A stretch of 64,000 nt of DNA from Vreelandella sp031769195 (GTDB lineage Bacteria; Pseudomonadota; Gammaproteobacteria; Pseudomonadales; Halomonadaceae). Shown here in pieces: positions 38,693-47,145 of the stretch (position 1 is its first letter; each line of letters begins with the position of its first letter). The notes under the pieces were generated by a model. It did no database searches. It was not told the origin of the DNA and was given only the letters and a program-made list of their open reading frames with translations. A program made the translations under genes and the position numbers. The stretch covers positions 248,001 through 312,000 of the forward strand of contig NZ_JAVHNP010000003.1 in NCBI RefSeq assembly GCF_031769195.1, in the 5' to 3' direction.

Positions 38693-38718
38693 GTTTGGTG
38701 TATATACCAACCTTTCTC
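38693..38718 (-). other. Attachment site attR with recombinase arm
   Basis: The core TC is at 38717-38718. The 24-bp arm 38693-38716, read on the minus strand, begins GAAAGG and ends CCAAAC. It is the inverted partner of the attL arm. Confidence 0.75.
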
Positions 38719-39675
38719 CAGCGGTTGGCGTAATACTTCTAACACGTTGCGGGAAAACTCCGGCAGCTCATCCAAAAACAGCACGCCGTGGTGCGCCAGT
38801 GAGATTTCACCCGGTTTGGGTTTTGAGCCGCCGCCGACCAGCGCGGCGGCGCTAGCGCTGTGGTGGGGTTGGCGGAAGGGCCGCTGGCCCCAGTCGGCTT
38901 CCAGCGCTAAGCCACATACCGAACGCACCGCCGCCACCTGTAGCGCATCATCCTCTGACAGCGGCGGCAGAATGCCGGGTAAGCGGCTGGCCAGCATGGT
39001 TTTACCGGTGCCGGGTGGGCCTGCGAGTAATAGGTTATGGCCCCCAGCCGCTGCTACTTCCAGCGCGCGGCGGGCCTGATGCTGGCCGCGCACGTCGGCT
39101 AAGTCCGCCACCGGGGCGGTAGATTTAACCGAGGCTGAGAGCTGGTGGGGCTGAATTTTTTCCTGGCCCAGCAAGTGGGCGACCACTTGCCAGAGAGTGT
39201 CGGCGGGCAGCACCGGTAAATCGCCCGCCAGGGCGGCTTCATCGGCGCAGGCGCGGGGCACAATCAGCGCTTTGTTGGCGCGCCGGGTGGCCAGCGCAAA
39301 TGGCAGCACGCCGGGCACCGCCCGCAGCTTGCCATCCAAGGCCAGTTCCCCCGCGCACTCCATGCCTTCCAGCGCATCCACCGGGATTTGGCCAGAGGCG
39401 GCGAGGATGCCCAGCGCAATCGGCAAATCAAACCGGCCACCCTCTTTGGGCAGATCCGCCGGGGCGAGGTTGAGGGTAATGCGCTTGGTATTGGGGAAAT
39501 CAAAACCCGCGTTGATCAAGGCGCTGCGCACCCGTTCGCGGCTCTCTTTTACGGCGGTTTCCGGCAAGCCCACCAGGGTTAACCCCGGCAAACCGTTAGC
39601 TAAGTGAACCTCTACATGTACCGCCGGTGCTTCCAACCCCACGCCTGCCCGCGTGGCCACAATCGCTAGTGTCAT
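38717..39675 (-). pseudogene. comM: comM, N-terminal fragment (interrupted by integration)
   Basis: The first 320 codons of the ComM/YifB ATPase. The N-terminal Lon-protease-like domain begins TLAIVATRAGVGLEAPAVHVEVHLANGLPGLTLVGLPETAVKESRERVRSAL. The AAA+ core has Walker A in LLLAGPPGTGKTMLASRLPGILPP and Walker B in GVLFLDELPEF. The frame then runs past the breakpoint into element sequence for 17 codons and stops at 38,665. The Arg finger and sensor 2 region are on the other side of the insertion, so a truncated product should not work as a helicase. ATG at 39675. Confidence 0.93.
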
Positions 39676-39792
39676 GGCGCTCCCTCGCAACGTCTCTCAA
39701 TCGGCTCACTCAGTTTAATGAGCCTGTTCGTTGGCTAAGCCTACTTTATTTCAAGCGTTGAGCGCTACTGAAGTGGGCTGGCGGGTGGCGGG

Positions 39793-40662
39793 CTAGTCAG
39801 CAAAATGGGCGTTCAGCGCAGTGGTCAGTTCGCGGGCAAAGCGTTGGGCGGAGGGGAGAGCGCCAAAGCTCCACACCGGCGGCAGGCGCAGCAGGCGGTC
39901 GTTTTGAACACTCGGCAGGTGCTGCCATAGGCCGCTTCCTGCCAACTGCTCTTCCACGCCTGCGGGGAGCGGGTCGACGATCACTAACGTGGCGTCCGGG
40001 TAGCGTGCCAGCGCTTCAATACCCGCCAGTGAAAACCCCCAGGCGTTGGTGGGCTGATCCCAGGCGTTGGGCAGCTCCAGCTGCTCCAGCACGGCGTTGT
40101 AGAGGCTGTTCTCACCAAACACCCGCACATGGCGGGCATCCATAAATTGCACCATCAGCAGTGGGGTGGTGTCGCTGCGCTGGCGGCGCAGCTCGGCCAT
40201 CAGCTGTTGAGTGTTCTCGATTAGCGCGTGGGCTTCGGCGTTGCGGTCGGTCAGCTCGCCCAGTTGGCGGGTAAGGCTCTGCATCTCCTGCCACGTATCC
40301 GCGCCCGGTGAGTAGAGGGCAAAGGTGCCTACCGGCGCGATTTTCTCCAGCCGGGGGATCAGCCCGGTGAACATAGGCGAGAGCAGCGTTTGCTCTGGGG
40401 GCGATTGGGCCAGTAGCTCGAAGTTGGGCTGGGTGCGCAGGCCAATATCCATCACACCCTCGGGAATGCGCGGCTCGCCCACCCAGTCGTGGTAGGCGGG
40501 CTGCTGCGCAATGCCGCTGACGGGGGCATCAATGGCCAGCAGCGTTTCAGCAATGGTCCAATCGATGGTGGCCCACTGGGCGTGGCTGGCGGTAGACAAC
40601 AGCAGGCCCGCCGCAAGAAGGCTGCGGCGAGTCAGGGTAAGCAGTTGGGGGAAGCAGCGCAT
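39793..40662 (-). CDS. Siderophore-type ABC transporter substrate-binding protein
   Basis: This 289-aa protein is FhuD/BtuF-like. The N terminus (TRRSLLAAGLLLSTASHA) is a twin-arginine-like signal peptide, as for E. coli FhuD. The mature protein contains PVSGIAQQPAYHDW, GLRTQPNFELLAQSPPEQTLLSP and the long helix linker between lobes, ending GALPSAQRFARELTTAL. It should carry an Fe(III)-siderophore in the periplasm. The ATG at 40662 begins the signal. It follows the TonB receptor gene on the same strand after 107 bp. Permease and ATPase are not nearby. Confidence 0.83.
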   Translation of the reverse strand: MRCFPQLLTLTRRSLLAAGLLLSTASHAQWATIDWTIAETLLAIDAPVSGIAQQPAYHDWVGEPRIPEGVMDIGLRTQPNFELLAQSPPEQTLLSPMFTGLIPRLEKIAPVGTFALYSPGADTWQEMQSLTRQLGELTDRNAEAHALIENTQQLMAELRRQRSDTTPLLMVQFMDARHVRVFGENSLYNAVLEQLELPNAWDQPTNAWGFSLAGIEALARYPDATLVIVDPLPAGVEEQLAGSGLWQHLPSVQNDRLLRLPPVWSFGALPSAQRFARELTTALNAHFAD

Positions 40663-40769
40663 GGGGTCGGTACCTAGCAATAAGCGCTTTATTTAAACGA
40701 TTCTGTTTATCAATTGCAAATAGAAACACCCAGGCACGTGGAGGGGGCGTGCCTGGGTGTGGGGACTGT

Positions 40770-42866
40770 TTAGAAACGGTAGTGAACGCTGGCGGTGACG
40801 CCGCGCTCGGCACCGAAATAGCAGTACTCAAGAGAGTTACACGACGCCACGTACTCTTTATCCAGGGCATTGTGCACATTCAGGCGGGTTTCGACGCCGT
40901 TGAGGCCTGCTTGGCTCCAGTCGTAGCCCAGCGTGGCATCAACGAGGGTGTAGTCCGGCACCGTAGCGGTGTTGGCGCGGTCGGCGGCAATATCTGCGTA
41001 GTGGCGCACGCCTACGCCAACATCCACACCGCTCAGCCAGCCTTCCTGTACCGCATAGTGGCCCCATAGCTGTACTTGGTGGCGGGGCGAATAAATGGCG
41101 TGATTGCCCTGGTTGCCATCGTCGCTTTTGGCGTAGGTAATATCGGTAAAGCTGTAGCCCGCCTGAAGCGAGAGCGCCTCGGTGAGTTGGGTTTGCGCTT
41201 CTAGCTCGATGCCTTGCGACTCAATCTCGCCTACGGCGCGGTAGGGGTCGGTAGGCTGCTCTTTGGTGGCCACGTTCTCCTGGCTGATGTGGAACAGCGC
41301 CGCGCTGTACTGCTGCCCCTCGTTGGGCTGGTACTTCACGCCGGTTTCCCACTGCTCGCCCTCCATCGGCGCAAGCAGGTCGCCGTTGGCGTCCACAAAA
41401 CTGGTGGGAGTAAAGGCCGTCGAGTAGCTGGCATAGGGCGCTAAGCCGTTATCGAACAGGTACACCACCCCGGCGCGGCCGCTAAATTGGGTGTCGCTGA
41501 GCGCGCTGGTCGCGCCGCTGTCGCGGTTGGTGTTATCGATATTTACCCAGTCAAAGCGCCCGCCCAGGGTCACGCGCCAGTTATCCACGGCGATTTGATC
41601 TTGAAGGTAGACCCCGGTTTGCTCCAGCTCGTGGTTCTCCCGAGTGGGCGCGTAGAACGCCAGCGGCTCGCTGCCATAGACCGGGTTGAAGGCATCCAAC
41701 GAGGGAAACGCGCCGGAAGGCCAGGCAACCTCGTTCTCACGCTGCTGGTAATCCGCTCCCAGCAGCAGGGTGTGCTCCATAAAGCCGCTGGTCAGGCGGG
41801 CTTCGAGCTGGTTATCCACTGTTAAGGCCTGAAGCGACTCTTCGCTGCCGGAGTAGTAGCGGGTCAGCTCGTTTGAGGTGGGCGATGTCCAGCCAAAGCC
41901 GTACACCTGATTGAGCGTGACGTCTGAATTGAGATAGCGCAGCAGTTGGCGGGCGCTCACGCGGTCGCTAAAGCGGTGCTCAAGGGTATAGCCGAGCATG
42001 CGCTGGGTGCGCTCATAGGCGTCGTAGTCGGCTTCGCCATCGAAGAAGTTGTTGCTGATTTTGCGGCCATTGCGCGCTACCACGGCACCTTCATAAGGTA
42101 CGCCGGAGTGGTACCCGCCCTCCGGTTCGTCTTGTAGGTAGGCCTCTACGGTCAGGCTGGTGGCATCGGTGATGTCCCAGGTCAGCCTTGGCGCAATGGC
42201 GTAGCGCTCCTCTTCGGCTGGGCCAAACTGGGTATCGGCGGCGCTGGCGATGCCGGTGAGACGAAACGCGACGCGCTGCTCTGCCCCAAGCGGCCCAGTG
42301 AGATCAAACGCGGCGCTGCGCTGAGCGTTATTACCCACCCTAAAACGCAGCTCGCCGCTCGGCTCGAACTCGGGGCGCTTGCTGTTAAGCGCTACCACGC
42401 CACCCGGCGAGGCGCGGCCATAGAGCACGGATGCCGGGCCGCGCACGACTTCGATGCTGTCTAAAAACCACGGGTCGATGCGCATACTGCTATGGGAGTT
42501 AGCGTCGCCCATCACCTTCAAACCATCCAGAAAGGTGTTGCTCAAGCTGCCATCGGAGAAGCCTCTTAACACCAAGTAATCAAAGCGGTTGGAAGCCCCC
42601 ACCTGGTTGCTATACACGCCGGGGGTGTAGTCGGTGGCGCGCTGCACGGTGCTGACGCCGCGCTGTGTCATCTGTGTGTCGGTGATGGTCGAGACGCTCT
42701 GGGGCGTTTCAATAAAGGGCGTGGCAACTTTGGTTGCCGCCTGCTGGGCAGTCACGGTCACGGTGGATAGGGCGGTGCTCGACTGTGCCGCCGCAGAGGA
42801 GGCCAGCGCGATCAGTAGCGCACTGCTTAAGGGAACCAATAAGAACAGACGATGGGTGGAGGCCAT
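40770..42866 (-). CDS. TonB-dependent siderophore receptor
   Basis: This 698-aa outer-membrane receptor has a signal peptide ending at SSAAAQ. A plug domain follows (about 45-165: TPFIETPQSVSTITDTQMTQRGVSTVQRATDYTPGVYS, VLRGFSDGS, and VVRGPASVLYGRASPGG). The 22-strand barrel ends in the C-terminal aromatic GVTASVHYRF. The segment with VRGPASVLYGRASPGG is typical of ferric siderophore (ferrichrome/hydroxamate-like) receptors. A TonB box-like TVTVTA is at about residues 36-41. A Fur-like site is in the promoter. The binding-protein gene lies downstream and the AraC regulator upstream. Confidence 0.93.
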   Translation of the reverse strand: MASTHRLFLLVPLSSALLIALASSAAAQSSTALSTVTVTAQQAATKVATPFIETPQSVSTITDTQMTQRGVSTVQRATDYTPGVYSNQVGASNRFDYLVLRGFSDGSLSNTFLDGLKVMGDANSHSSMRIDPWFLDSIEVVRGPASVLYGRASPGGVVALNSKRPEFEPSGELRFRVGNNAQRSAAFDLTGPLGAEQRVAFRLTGIASAADTQFGPAEEERYAIAPRLTWDITDATSLTVEAYLQDEPEGGYHSGVPYEGAVVARNGRKISNNFFDGEADYDAYERTQRMLGYTLEHRFSDRVSARQLLRYLNSDVTLNQVYGFGWTSPTSNELTRYYSGSEESLQALTVDNQLEARLTSGFMEHTLLLGADYQQRENEVAWPSGAFPSLDAFNPVYGSEPLAFYAPTRENHELEQTGVYLQDQIAVDNWRVTLGGRFDWVNIDNTNRDSGATSALSDTQFSGRAGVVYLFDNGLAPYASYSTAFTPTSFVDANGDLLAPMEGEQWETGVKYQPNEGQQYSAALFHISQENVATKEQPTDPYRAVGEIESQGIELEAQTQLTEALSLQAGYSFTDITYAKSDDGNQGNHAIYSPRHQVQLWGHYAVQEGWLSGVDVGVGVRHYADIAADRANTATVPDYTLVDATLGYDWSQAGLNGVETRLNVHNALDKEYVASCNSLEYCYFGAERGVTASVHYRF

Positions 42867-42905
42867 AAGTGATCCTGGGAGGAAGTGGAATCAGTTTTAT
42901 TAAGC

Positions 42906-42922
42906 AATGAGAATTATTGCTT
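42906..42922. promoter_or_regulatory. Fur-box-like site upstream of the TonB receptor
   Basis: The 15-mer TGAGAATTATTGCTT (42908-42922) matches most of the 7-1-7 Fur pattern TGATAATnATTATCA, with the right half weaker. It is about 45 bp before the receptor start, suited to iron repression. Confidence 0.6.
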
Positions 42923-43008
42923 TTTATGGCGTGGTAAAGGTATGCGTCGTGCCAAGCCTGCTATGCGCGCTGCCATAAGTGCGAGAATCAAGGGAACCTA
43001 AGTACAGC

Positions 43009-43944
43009 CTATAGGTTGGCCCGATGCAGTTCGTGAGGGGAAAAACCGAAGTGGCGCTTAAAGGCGCTAGAGAAGTTGCTGGCATGGCGGTAACCGCAGC
43101 GGTGGGCTGCGCGTTGAACGCTGTGGCCTTGCAGCAGCGATTCGTATGCCTGCTCTAAGCGCACTTGGCGAATATAGTCAAACAGTGCGCAGCCGTAGCA
43201 GGCTCGAAATTTCTGTCGCAGGCTGCTGGGGCTCATGGCGGCCTCTTTGGCTAAGGCCGCGAGGCTATAAGGCTCAGCGGGATGCTGAGTAATGCGCGCG
43301 TGCAGCGCTGCTAGGCAGCGGCGGTCGCGGGCGGAGAGGTGGCCGCACTCTGGCAGTGTGGGTAGCGATTCCGGTAATCCCAGGCCAATCAGCTGTAGCG
43401 CGAGCCCTTGCCATACGAGGGGCTGGCGCCAAGCGACAGGTGGTTGCTCACTAATGGTGCAAAGAAGTGGGTGCAACGCACCTGGAAGCTTCCATCGGTG
43501 CAGGATCGGTTGGCTGCCGGGGGCGGGAAGCCCTAAAGGCGTGGTCGTCAGCACCGCAATATTCACAGTACGCAGGCGTGGCTGAGCCGGTTGGTGCACT
43601 GTGAGCGGGTGCTGGGCATCGAAGTGGGCACATACTCCCTCACCGGCACCAAGCTGCAGGTGTTGCTGGCCTATATGTAGCTGAATCGTGCCTTCCAAAA
43701 TCACGCTAAAGAACCAGGGCACGCTTTGGTAAGACGTAGAGGTATAGCCGCGCTCTACCTGCAGATCAGACAGCGTTAGATGCACTCCTTGGGGCAAGCC
43801 AACATCGTGCACATGGCCTCGCGCAACCGGCTGGTGCTGTGAAGGGGCGCCTTCTACGCGGTAGTGAATACCAAACCGTTGGCCAAGCTGGGTCAGCGAG
43901 TGGTGGGTGATGTCGGGTGTGATGAGGCGTTCTTGCGGGGGCAT
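43009..43944 (-). CDS. AraC-family regulator of siderophore uptake (PchR-like)
   Basis: A 311-aa protein with an N-terminal sensing domain and a C-terminal AraC DNA-binding domain (about 215-311). The latter includes YSLAALAKEAAMSPSSLRQKFRACYGCALFDYIRQVRLEQAYESLLQGHSVQRAAHRCGYRHASNFSSAFKRHFGFSPHEL, which contains both helix-turn-helix units. PchR/AlcR-type regulators bind a ferric siderophore and activate receptor genes; position next to a TonB receptor fits. The start is uncertain: ATG at 43944 is used, but a TTG at 43977 is in frame. Confidence 0.85.
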   Translation of the reverse strand: MPPQERLITPDITHHSLTQLGQRFGIHYRVEGAPSQHQPVARGHVHDVGLPQGVHLTLSDLQVERGYTSTSYQSVPWFFSVILEGTIQLHIGQQHLQLGAGEGVCAHFDAQHPLTVHQPAQPRLRTVNIAVLTTTPLGLPAPGSQPILHRWKLPGALHPLLCTISEQPPVAWRQPLVWQGLALQLIGLGLPESLPTLPECGHLSARDRRCLAALHARITQHPAEPYSLAALAKEAAMSPSSLRQKFRACYGCALFDYIRQVRLEQAYESLLQGHSVQRAAHRCGYRHASNFSSAFKRHFGFSPHELHRANL

Positions 43945-44010
43945 CGGAGCCGTCGCTATCGTGAGTGATGCATTCAATCAGTGCACGATAGCACTATCGC
44001 GATAAGAGTC

Positions 44011-44026
44011 AATGATAGTGATTCTT
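44011..44026. promoter_or_regulatory. Fur-box-like site upstream of the AraC regulator
   Basis: AATGATAGTGATTCTT agrees at 12 of 16 positions with the Fur consensus core AATGATAATCATTATC. Next to it is the short palindrome CGATAG-CA-CTATCG (43986-43999), a possible autoregulatory site. Confidence 0.55.
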
Positions 44027-44079
44027 GTTCGCTAGAATGGGGCAGTTGCACCTGCCCCCTTCTGAGCGAAACGGCGAGC

Positions 44080-44436
44080 TTACTCGGTGTCGCCCGTGGT
44101 GGGCTTACCGGGCGTTGGCTTTGCTGTGCTGGACGGTTGCACGGGAGTGGGCGGTACTTCAGCTTCTACAGGCGTGGGTGCGGTGTTGCTAGAGGCTTCT
44201 ACCGCCGCTTCCAGGCTGGCCACTTGGCGCTCTAGCGCCTCAACCCGCGAGCGTGTGCGTTGCAGCACATCCATCAAAATATCAAAGTCTTCCCGCGATA
44301 CCAGCTCCAGGCGGTCGAACGCGCCGCGTACCACCTGCTGGACACCTTTCTGAATATCTTCCGGGGCTTGCGACGCATTCTGCAGACGGTCACCAATCTG
44401 CTGGGCTAAGCGGCTAATGCGATCTTGGGGCGCCAT
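44080..44436 (-). CDS. ubiK: Ubiquinone biosynthesis accessory factor UbiK
   Basis: This 118-aa protein is of the BMFP/YqiC family: APQDRISRLAQQIGDRLQNASQAPEDIQKGVQQVVRGAFDRLELVSREDFDILMDVLQRTRSRVEALERQVASLEA. The C-terminal coiled coil (about 55-80) trimerises and the N-terminal amphipathic helix binds membranes, assisting UbiJ in lipid-associated ubiquinone synthesis under air. The C-terminal tail is a low-complexity Pro/Thr region, longer than in E. coli. The ATG follows AAGGAGAG. Confidence 0.88.
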   Translation of the reverse strand: MAPQDRISRLAQQIGDRLQNASQAPEDIQKGVQQVVRGAFDRLELVSREDFDILMDVLQRTRSRVEALERQVASLEAAVEASSNTAPTPVEAEVPPTPVQPSSTAKPTPGKPTTGDTE

Positions 44437-44808
44437 GGCTCTCTCCTTAAACGATCACGCATAAATGTGAACTGCTTGTGAGTAAGGATACGCAACCCGT
44501 CGCGGATTCGCATGCGCCGTGTGTGAATTAAGCGCAATGGGCGGTGAGCGGGTAGGTGAGCGAATAAATGCATCGAAATGGAGCGGCTAGCTTTTATTAA
44601 TGTTCATTAATGGTGCAAAGCCGGGATAAGCACCATTAGGTAGCACGCTCAAGCTACCGCATGTTGCTTATATAAATAAGTTAAGTGCATGAAAATTAAT
44701 AATAAAAAAGTGAGTGGCACGGTATGCGCATTAGCAGGGCAAGCACTAAATTCGGGCGGCCATGCCGCTATCCACCGAGTGGGACTGATCCAGCAGGGGA
44801 GATCCGGG
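44437..44808. promoter_or_regulatory. Divergent region between ubiK and glnK with a sigma-54-like promoter
   Basis: No gene lies in these 372 bp. TGGCAC at 44715-44720, followed after 5 bp by GCGC (44726-44729), fits a -24/-12 sigma-54 promoter with a weak -12. It would start about 80 bp before glnK, as expected for nitrogen control. Two stem-loops lie before it: AATGGTGC/GCACCATT (44609-44637) and GGTAGC/GCTACC (44639-44658). Confidence 0.5.
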
Positions 44809-45147
44809 ATGAAACTCATCACCGCTATCATCAAGCCATTCAAGCTTGACGACGTTCGTGAAGCACTCGCCGACAACGGCGTTCAAGGGATTACGGTAAC
44901 CGAAGTGAAAGGCTTTGGCCGCCAAAAAGGGCATACCGAACTCTACCGCGGTGCTGAATACGTGGTCGACTTCTTGCCCAAGGTGAAAGTGGAAGTCGCC
45001 GTAGATGATGCGCGCCTGGAGAGCGTGCTGGACGCCATCTGTAACGCAGCGAATAGCGGCAAAATCGGCGACGGCAAAGTGTTCGTCACGCCGTTGGAAG
45101 ATGTGATCCGTATTCGTACCGGTGAGCGCGGTGCCGACGCCGTTTAA
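44809..45147 (+). CDS. glnK: PII nitrogen regulatory protein (first copy)
   Basis: This 112-aa trimeric PII signal protein begins MKLITAIIKPFKLDDVREAL. The T-loop has the uridylylation tyrosine in GHTELYRGAEY (Tyr51), and the ATP-site motifs GKIGDGKVFV and IRIRTGE are intact. It senses 2-oxoglutarate and ATP/ADP and blocks AmtB when nitrogen is in excess. The ATG at 44809 was chosen on family length; the frame opens at 44689. The amtB gene starts 60 bp downstream, the classical glnK-amtB pair. Confidence 0.95.
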   Translation: MKLITAIIKPFKLDDVREALADNGVQGITVTEVKGFGRQKGHTELYRGAEYVVDFLPKVKVEVAVDDARLESVLDAICNAANSGKIGDGKVFVTPLEDVIRIRTGERGADAV

Positions 45148-45207
45148 GGCCCGCCCATTGCTCTGCTGATGACGTATAACTTCGATTAGTACAACGGGGA
45201 ACACCTG

Positions 45208-46455
45208 ATGAATGAGTTAGCTGATTTGAGCTACGCGCTCGATACATTCTACTTCTTGATCTGCGGCGTGCTGGTGATGTGGATGGCCGCAGGCTTCTCT
45301 ATGCTGGAAGCGGGCCTGGTTCGCTCCAAAAACACCGCAGAAATTCTGACCAAAAACATCGCGCTGTTCGCGATTGCTTGCACCATGTACCTGCTGGTGG
45401 GCTACTACATCATGTACTCCAGCAGTGCCGGTGGCTTCCTACCAAGCTTGGGCTTCCTGATCGGTACTGAAAACAGCGCCGACGCAGTGCTGGCCGGTGG
45501 TGAAGATGCGCCTTACTACTCTATGCGCTCTGACTTCTTCTTCCAGGTCGTGTTTGTAGCAACCGCCATGTCGATTGTCTCTGGTGCCGTCGCTGAGCGT
45601 ATGAAACTGTGGGCGTTCCTGGCCTTTGCCGTGGTAATGACCGCATTCATCTACCCGGTGTCTGGCTACTGGACCTGGGGCGGCGGCTGGTTGTCTGAAG
45701 TGGGCTACTCTGACTATGCAGGTTCCGGCATTGTACACATGGCGGGTGCGGCTGCAGCGCTTGCAGGTGTGCTGGTACTGGGTCCGCGTCGGGGCAAATA
45801 CGGTAAAGATGGCTCTATCCACGCGATTCCGGGTGCAAACATGCCGCTGGCAACGCTGGGCACCTTCATCCTGTGGATGGGCTGGTTCGGCTTCAACGGT
45901 GGCTCTGAGCTGAAAATGTCCGATATCGGCTCTGCTAACAACGTTGCTCAAGTCTTCGTCAACACTAACGCTGCTGCGGCAGGTGGTGTGATTGCCGCCC
46001 TGGTTCTGGCCAAGCTGTGGTTCCGTAAAGCGGATCTCACCATGGCACTGAACGGTGCGCTGGCAGGCCTCGTGGCGATTACCGCTGATCCGCTGTCTCC
46101 CACTGCTCTTGGCGCGGCTTGCATTGGTGCCGTGGGTGGTCTGATTGTGGTGGGTGCGATCGTTACCCTCGACAAGCTGAAGCTGGATGACCCGGTCGGT
46201 GCGATTTCTGTACACGGTGTTGTGGGTATCTGGGGTGTGCTGGCAGTGCCGCTCACCAACGGTGACGCCTCTTTCGGTGCACAGTTAATCGGTATCGTGG
46301 GCATCTTTGGCTGGGTCTTCATCGCAAGCTTGGTGGTATGGCTGGTGCTGAAAGCGGTCATGGGTATCCGCGTTAGCGAAGAAGAAGAGTATGAAGGCGT
46401 CGATATCGCTGAGTGCGGTCTGGAAGCCTACCCCGAGTTTAGCGTTAAGAAATAA
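45208..46455 (+). CDS. amtB: Ammonium transporter
   Basis: This 415-aa channel of the Amt/MEP/Rh family has eleven hydrophobic helices. Signatures are CGVLVMWMAAGFSMLEAGLVRSKN, YPVSGYWTWGGGWLSE, DYAGSGIVHMAGAAAALAGVLVLGPR (with the first pore His), WMGWFGFNGGS and GAISVHGVVGIWGVLAVPL (second pore His). It has no obvious signal peptide. It follows glnK and is followed by a strong terminator. The C-terminal cytosolic tail needed for GlnK contact is present. Confidence 0.96.
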   Translation: MNELADLSYALDTFYFLICGVLVMWMAAGFSMLEAGLVRSKNTAEILTKNIALFAIACTMYLLVGYYIMYSSSAGGFLPSLGFLIGTENSADAVLAGGEDAPYYSMRSDFFFQVVFVATAMSIVSGAVAERMKLWAFLAFAVVMTAFIYPVSGYWTWGGGWLSEVGYSDYAGSGIVHMAGAAAALAGVLVLGPRRGKYGKDGSIHAIPGANMPLATLGTFILWMGWFGFNGGSELKMSDIGSANNVAQVFVNTNAAAAGGVIAALVLAKLWFRKADLTMALNGALAGLVAITADPLSPTALGAACIGAVGGLIVVGAIVTLDKLKLDDPVGAISVHGVVGIWGVLAVPLTNGDASFGAQLIGIVGIFGWVFIASLVVWLVLKAVMGIRVSEEEEYEGVDIAECGLEAYPEFSVKK

Positions 46456-46491
46456 GCTTGCGCTAATCATGTGAGCTGGCGTGCTCCTTAT

Positions 46492-46517
46492 GGCCTCCCC
46501 TAGCGGGAGGCCTTTTT
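46492..46517 (+). terminator. Intrinsic terminator of glnK-amtB
   Basis: GGCCTCCC/GGGAGGCC 8-bp stem with a 5-nt loop followed by TTTTT. Confidence 0.92.
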
Positions 46518-46746
46518 GTCGTTCATGGCTTGCTTATCCATGACGGTAGCGTGAAGGAGTAGGCGGCACGCCCATAGTTATTAGCTAGGTACTGACGGGT
46601 TTTTTATTCTCTGCCCATGGAGGTGTATGCTTAACCCACTGGGTAACGGGCCTTAACGTTTGCGCCCCGCCAACCTTGATGGGTTATGACAACCGTTCAA
46701 TAACGCTGTTTTGATACAGTGGGCCACCAAGCTAGAGGATGTCGCA

Positions 46747-47085
46747 ATGAAATTGATCTCAGCCATTATCAAGCCGTTTAAGCTTGATGACGTACGCGAA
46801 TCGCTCTCTGATATCGGCGTGCAGGGCATTACGGTAACGGAAGTGAAAGGGTTTGGCCGTCAGAAAGGTCACACAGAACTCTACCGTGGCGCGGAGTACG
46901 TCGTAGATTTCCTGCCCAAGGTGAAGCTGGAAGTCGCCGTTGACGACGACATGGCCGAACAGGTGATCGATGCCATTACTCAAGTTGCCAATACCGGTAA
47001 GATCGGTGACGGTAAAATCTTTGTTATGCCCCTGGAGCAGGTCATCCGTATCCGTACCGGCGAAACCGGTAAAGACGCTGTTTAA
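46747..47085 (+). CDS. PII nitrogen regulatory protein (second copy)
   Basis: A second 112-aa PII protein (MKLISAIIKPFKLDDVRESLSDIG...). It shares the identical T-loop GHTELYRGAEY and ATP-binding motifs with the first. It differs mainly in residues 70-85 (DDMAEQVIDAITQVANTGK instead of DARLESVLDAICNAANSGK). The ATG at 46747 begins the family sequence. It stands alone behind the amtB terminator, so it probably has its own promoter, and may be the GlnB-like or constitutive paralogue. I cannot decide between GlnB and GlnK from sequence. Confidence 0.93.
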   Translation: MKLISAIIKPFKLDDVRESLSDIGVQGITVTEVKGFGRQKGHTELYRGAEYVVDFLPKVKLEVAVDDDMAEQVIDAITQVANTGKIGDGKIFVMPLEQVIRIRTGETGKDAV

Positions 47086-47145
47086 CGGTGAAGGGTAAGG
47101 CGTAAAGGCTAAGGCGAGAATGAGTAATCAGTAGCGCTGAATCGA

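Larger units (their letters stand above)
29060..38718. mobile_element. Integrated mobilizable plasmid-like element in comM
   Basis: A 9,657-bp AT-rich block splits comM. It carries a large serine recombinase at its left end, a KfrA-like regulator, a mobC-mobA(mobB,mobD) mobilization module, an R-M system and a RepL-like replication gene with iteron-like repeats. These are functions of a small mobilizable plasmid. GC content and codon use drop clearly relative to both flanks. The ends are defined by a TC dinucleotide shared at 29060-29061 and 38717-38718 and by inverted arm repeats inside each end. Excision would restore an intact 502-aa ComM. No conjugation (mating pore) genes are present, so transfer would need a helper. 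Confidence 0.9.

Noticed and set aside
29058..38716. TTTC present at both element ends as alternative crossover core
   Set aside because: Joining at TTTC would stay in frame but add one residue between the conserved Glu and Gly of ComM (LEKQGEI), and the inverted arms would no longer be equidistant; TC fits both tests better.
29061..38716. Avoidance of CAGCTG inside the element as support for the R-M specificity
   Set aside because: I saw no CAGCTG by eye, but only about two would be expected by chance in 9.7 kb, so absence is not informative.
29060..38718. AbaR/Tn7-like transposon insertion in comM
   Set aside because: No tniA/tniB or tnsABC genes and no 5-bp target duplication are visible; a large serine recombinase is present instead.
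43981..44235. 84-aa frame between the AraC gene and ubiK
   Set aside because: It lies antisense over the end of ubiK and over the Fur-like site, with no ribosome site and no family resemblance.
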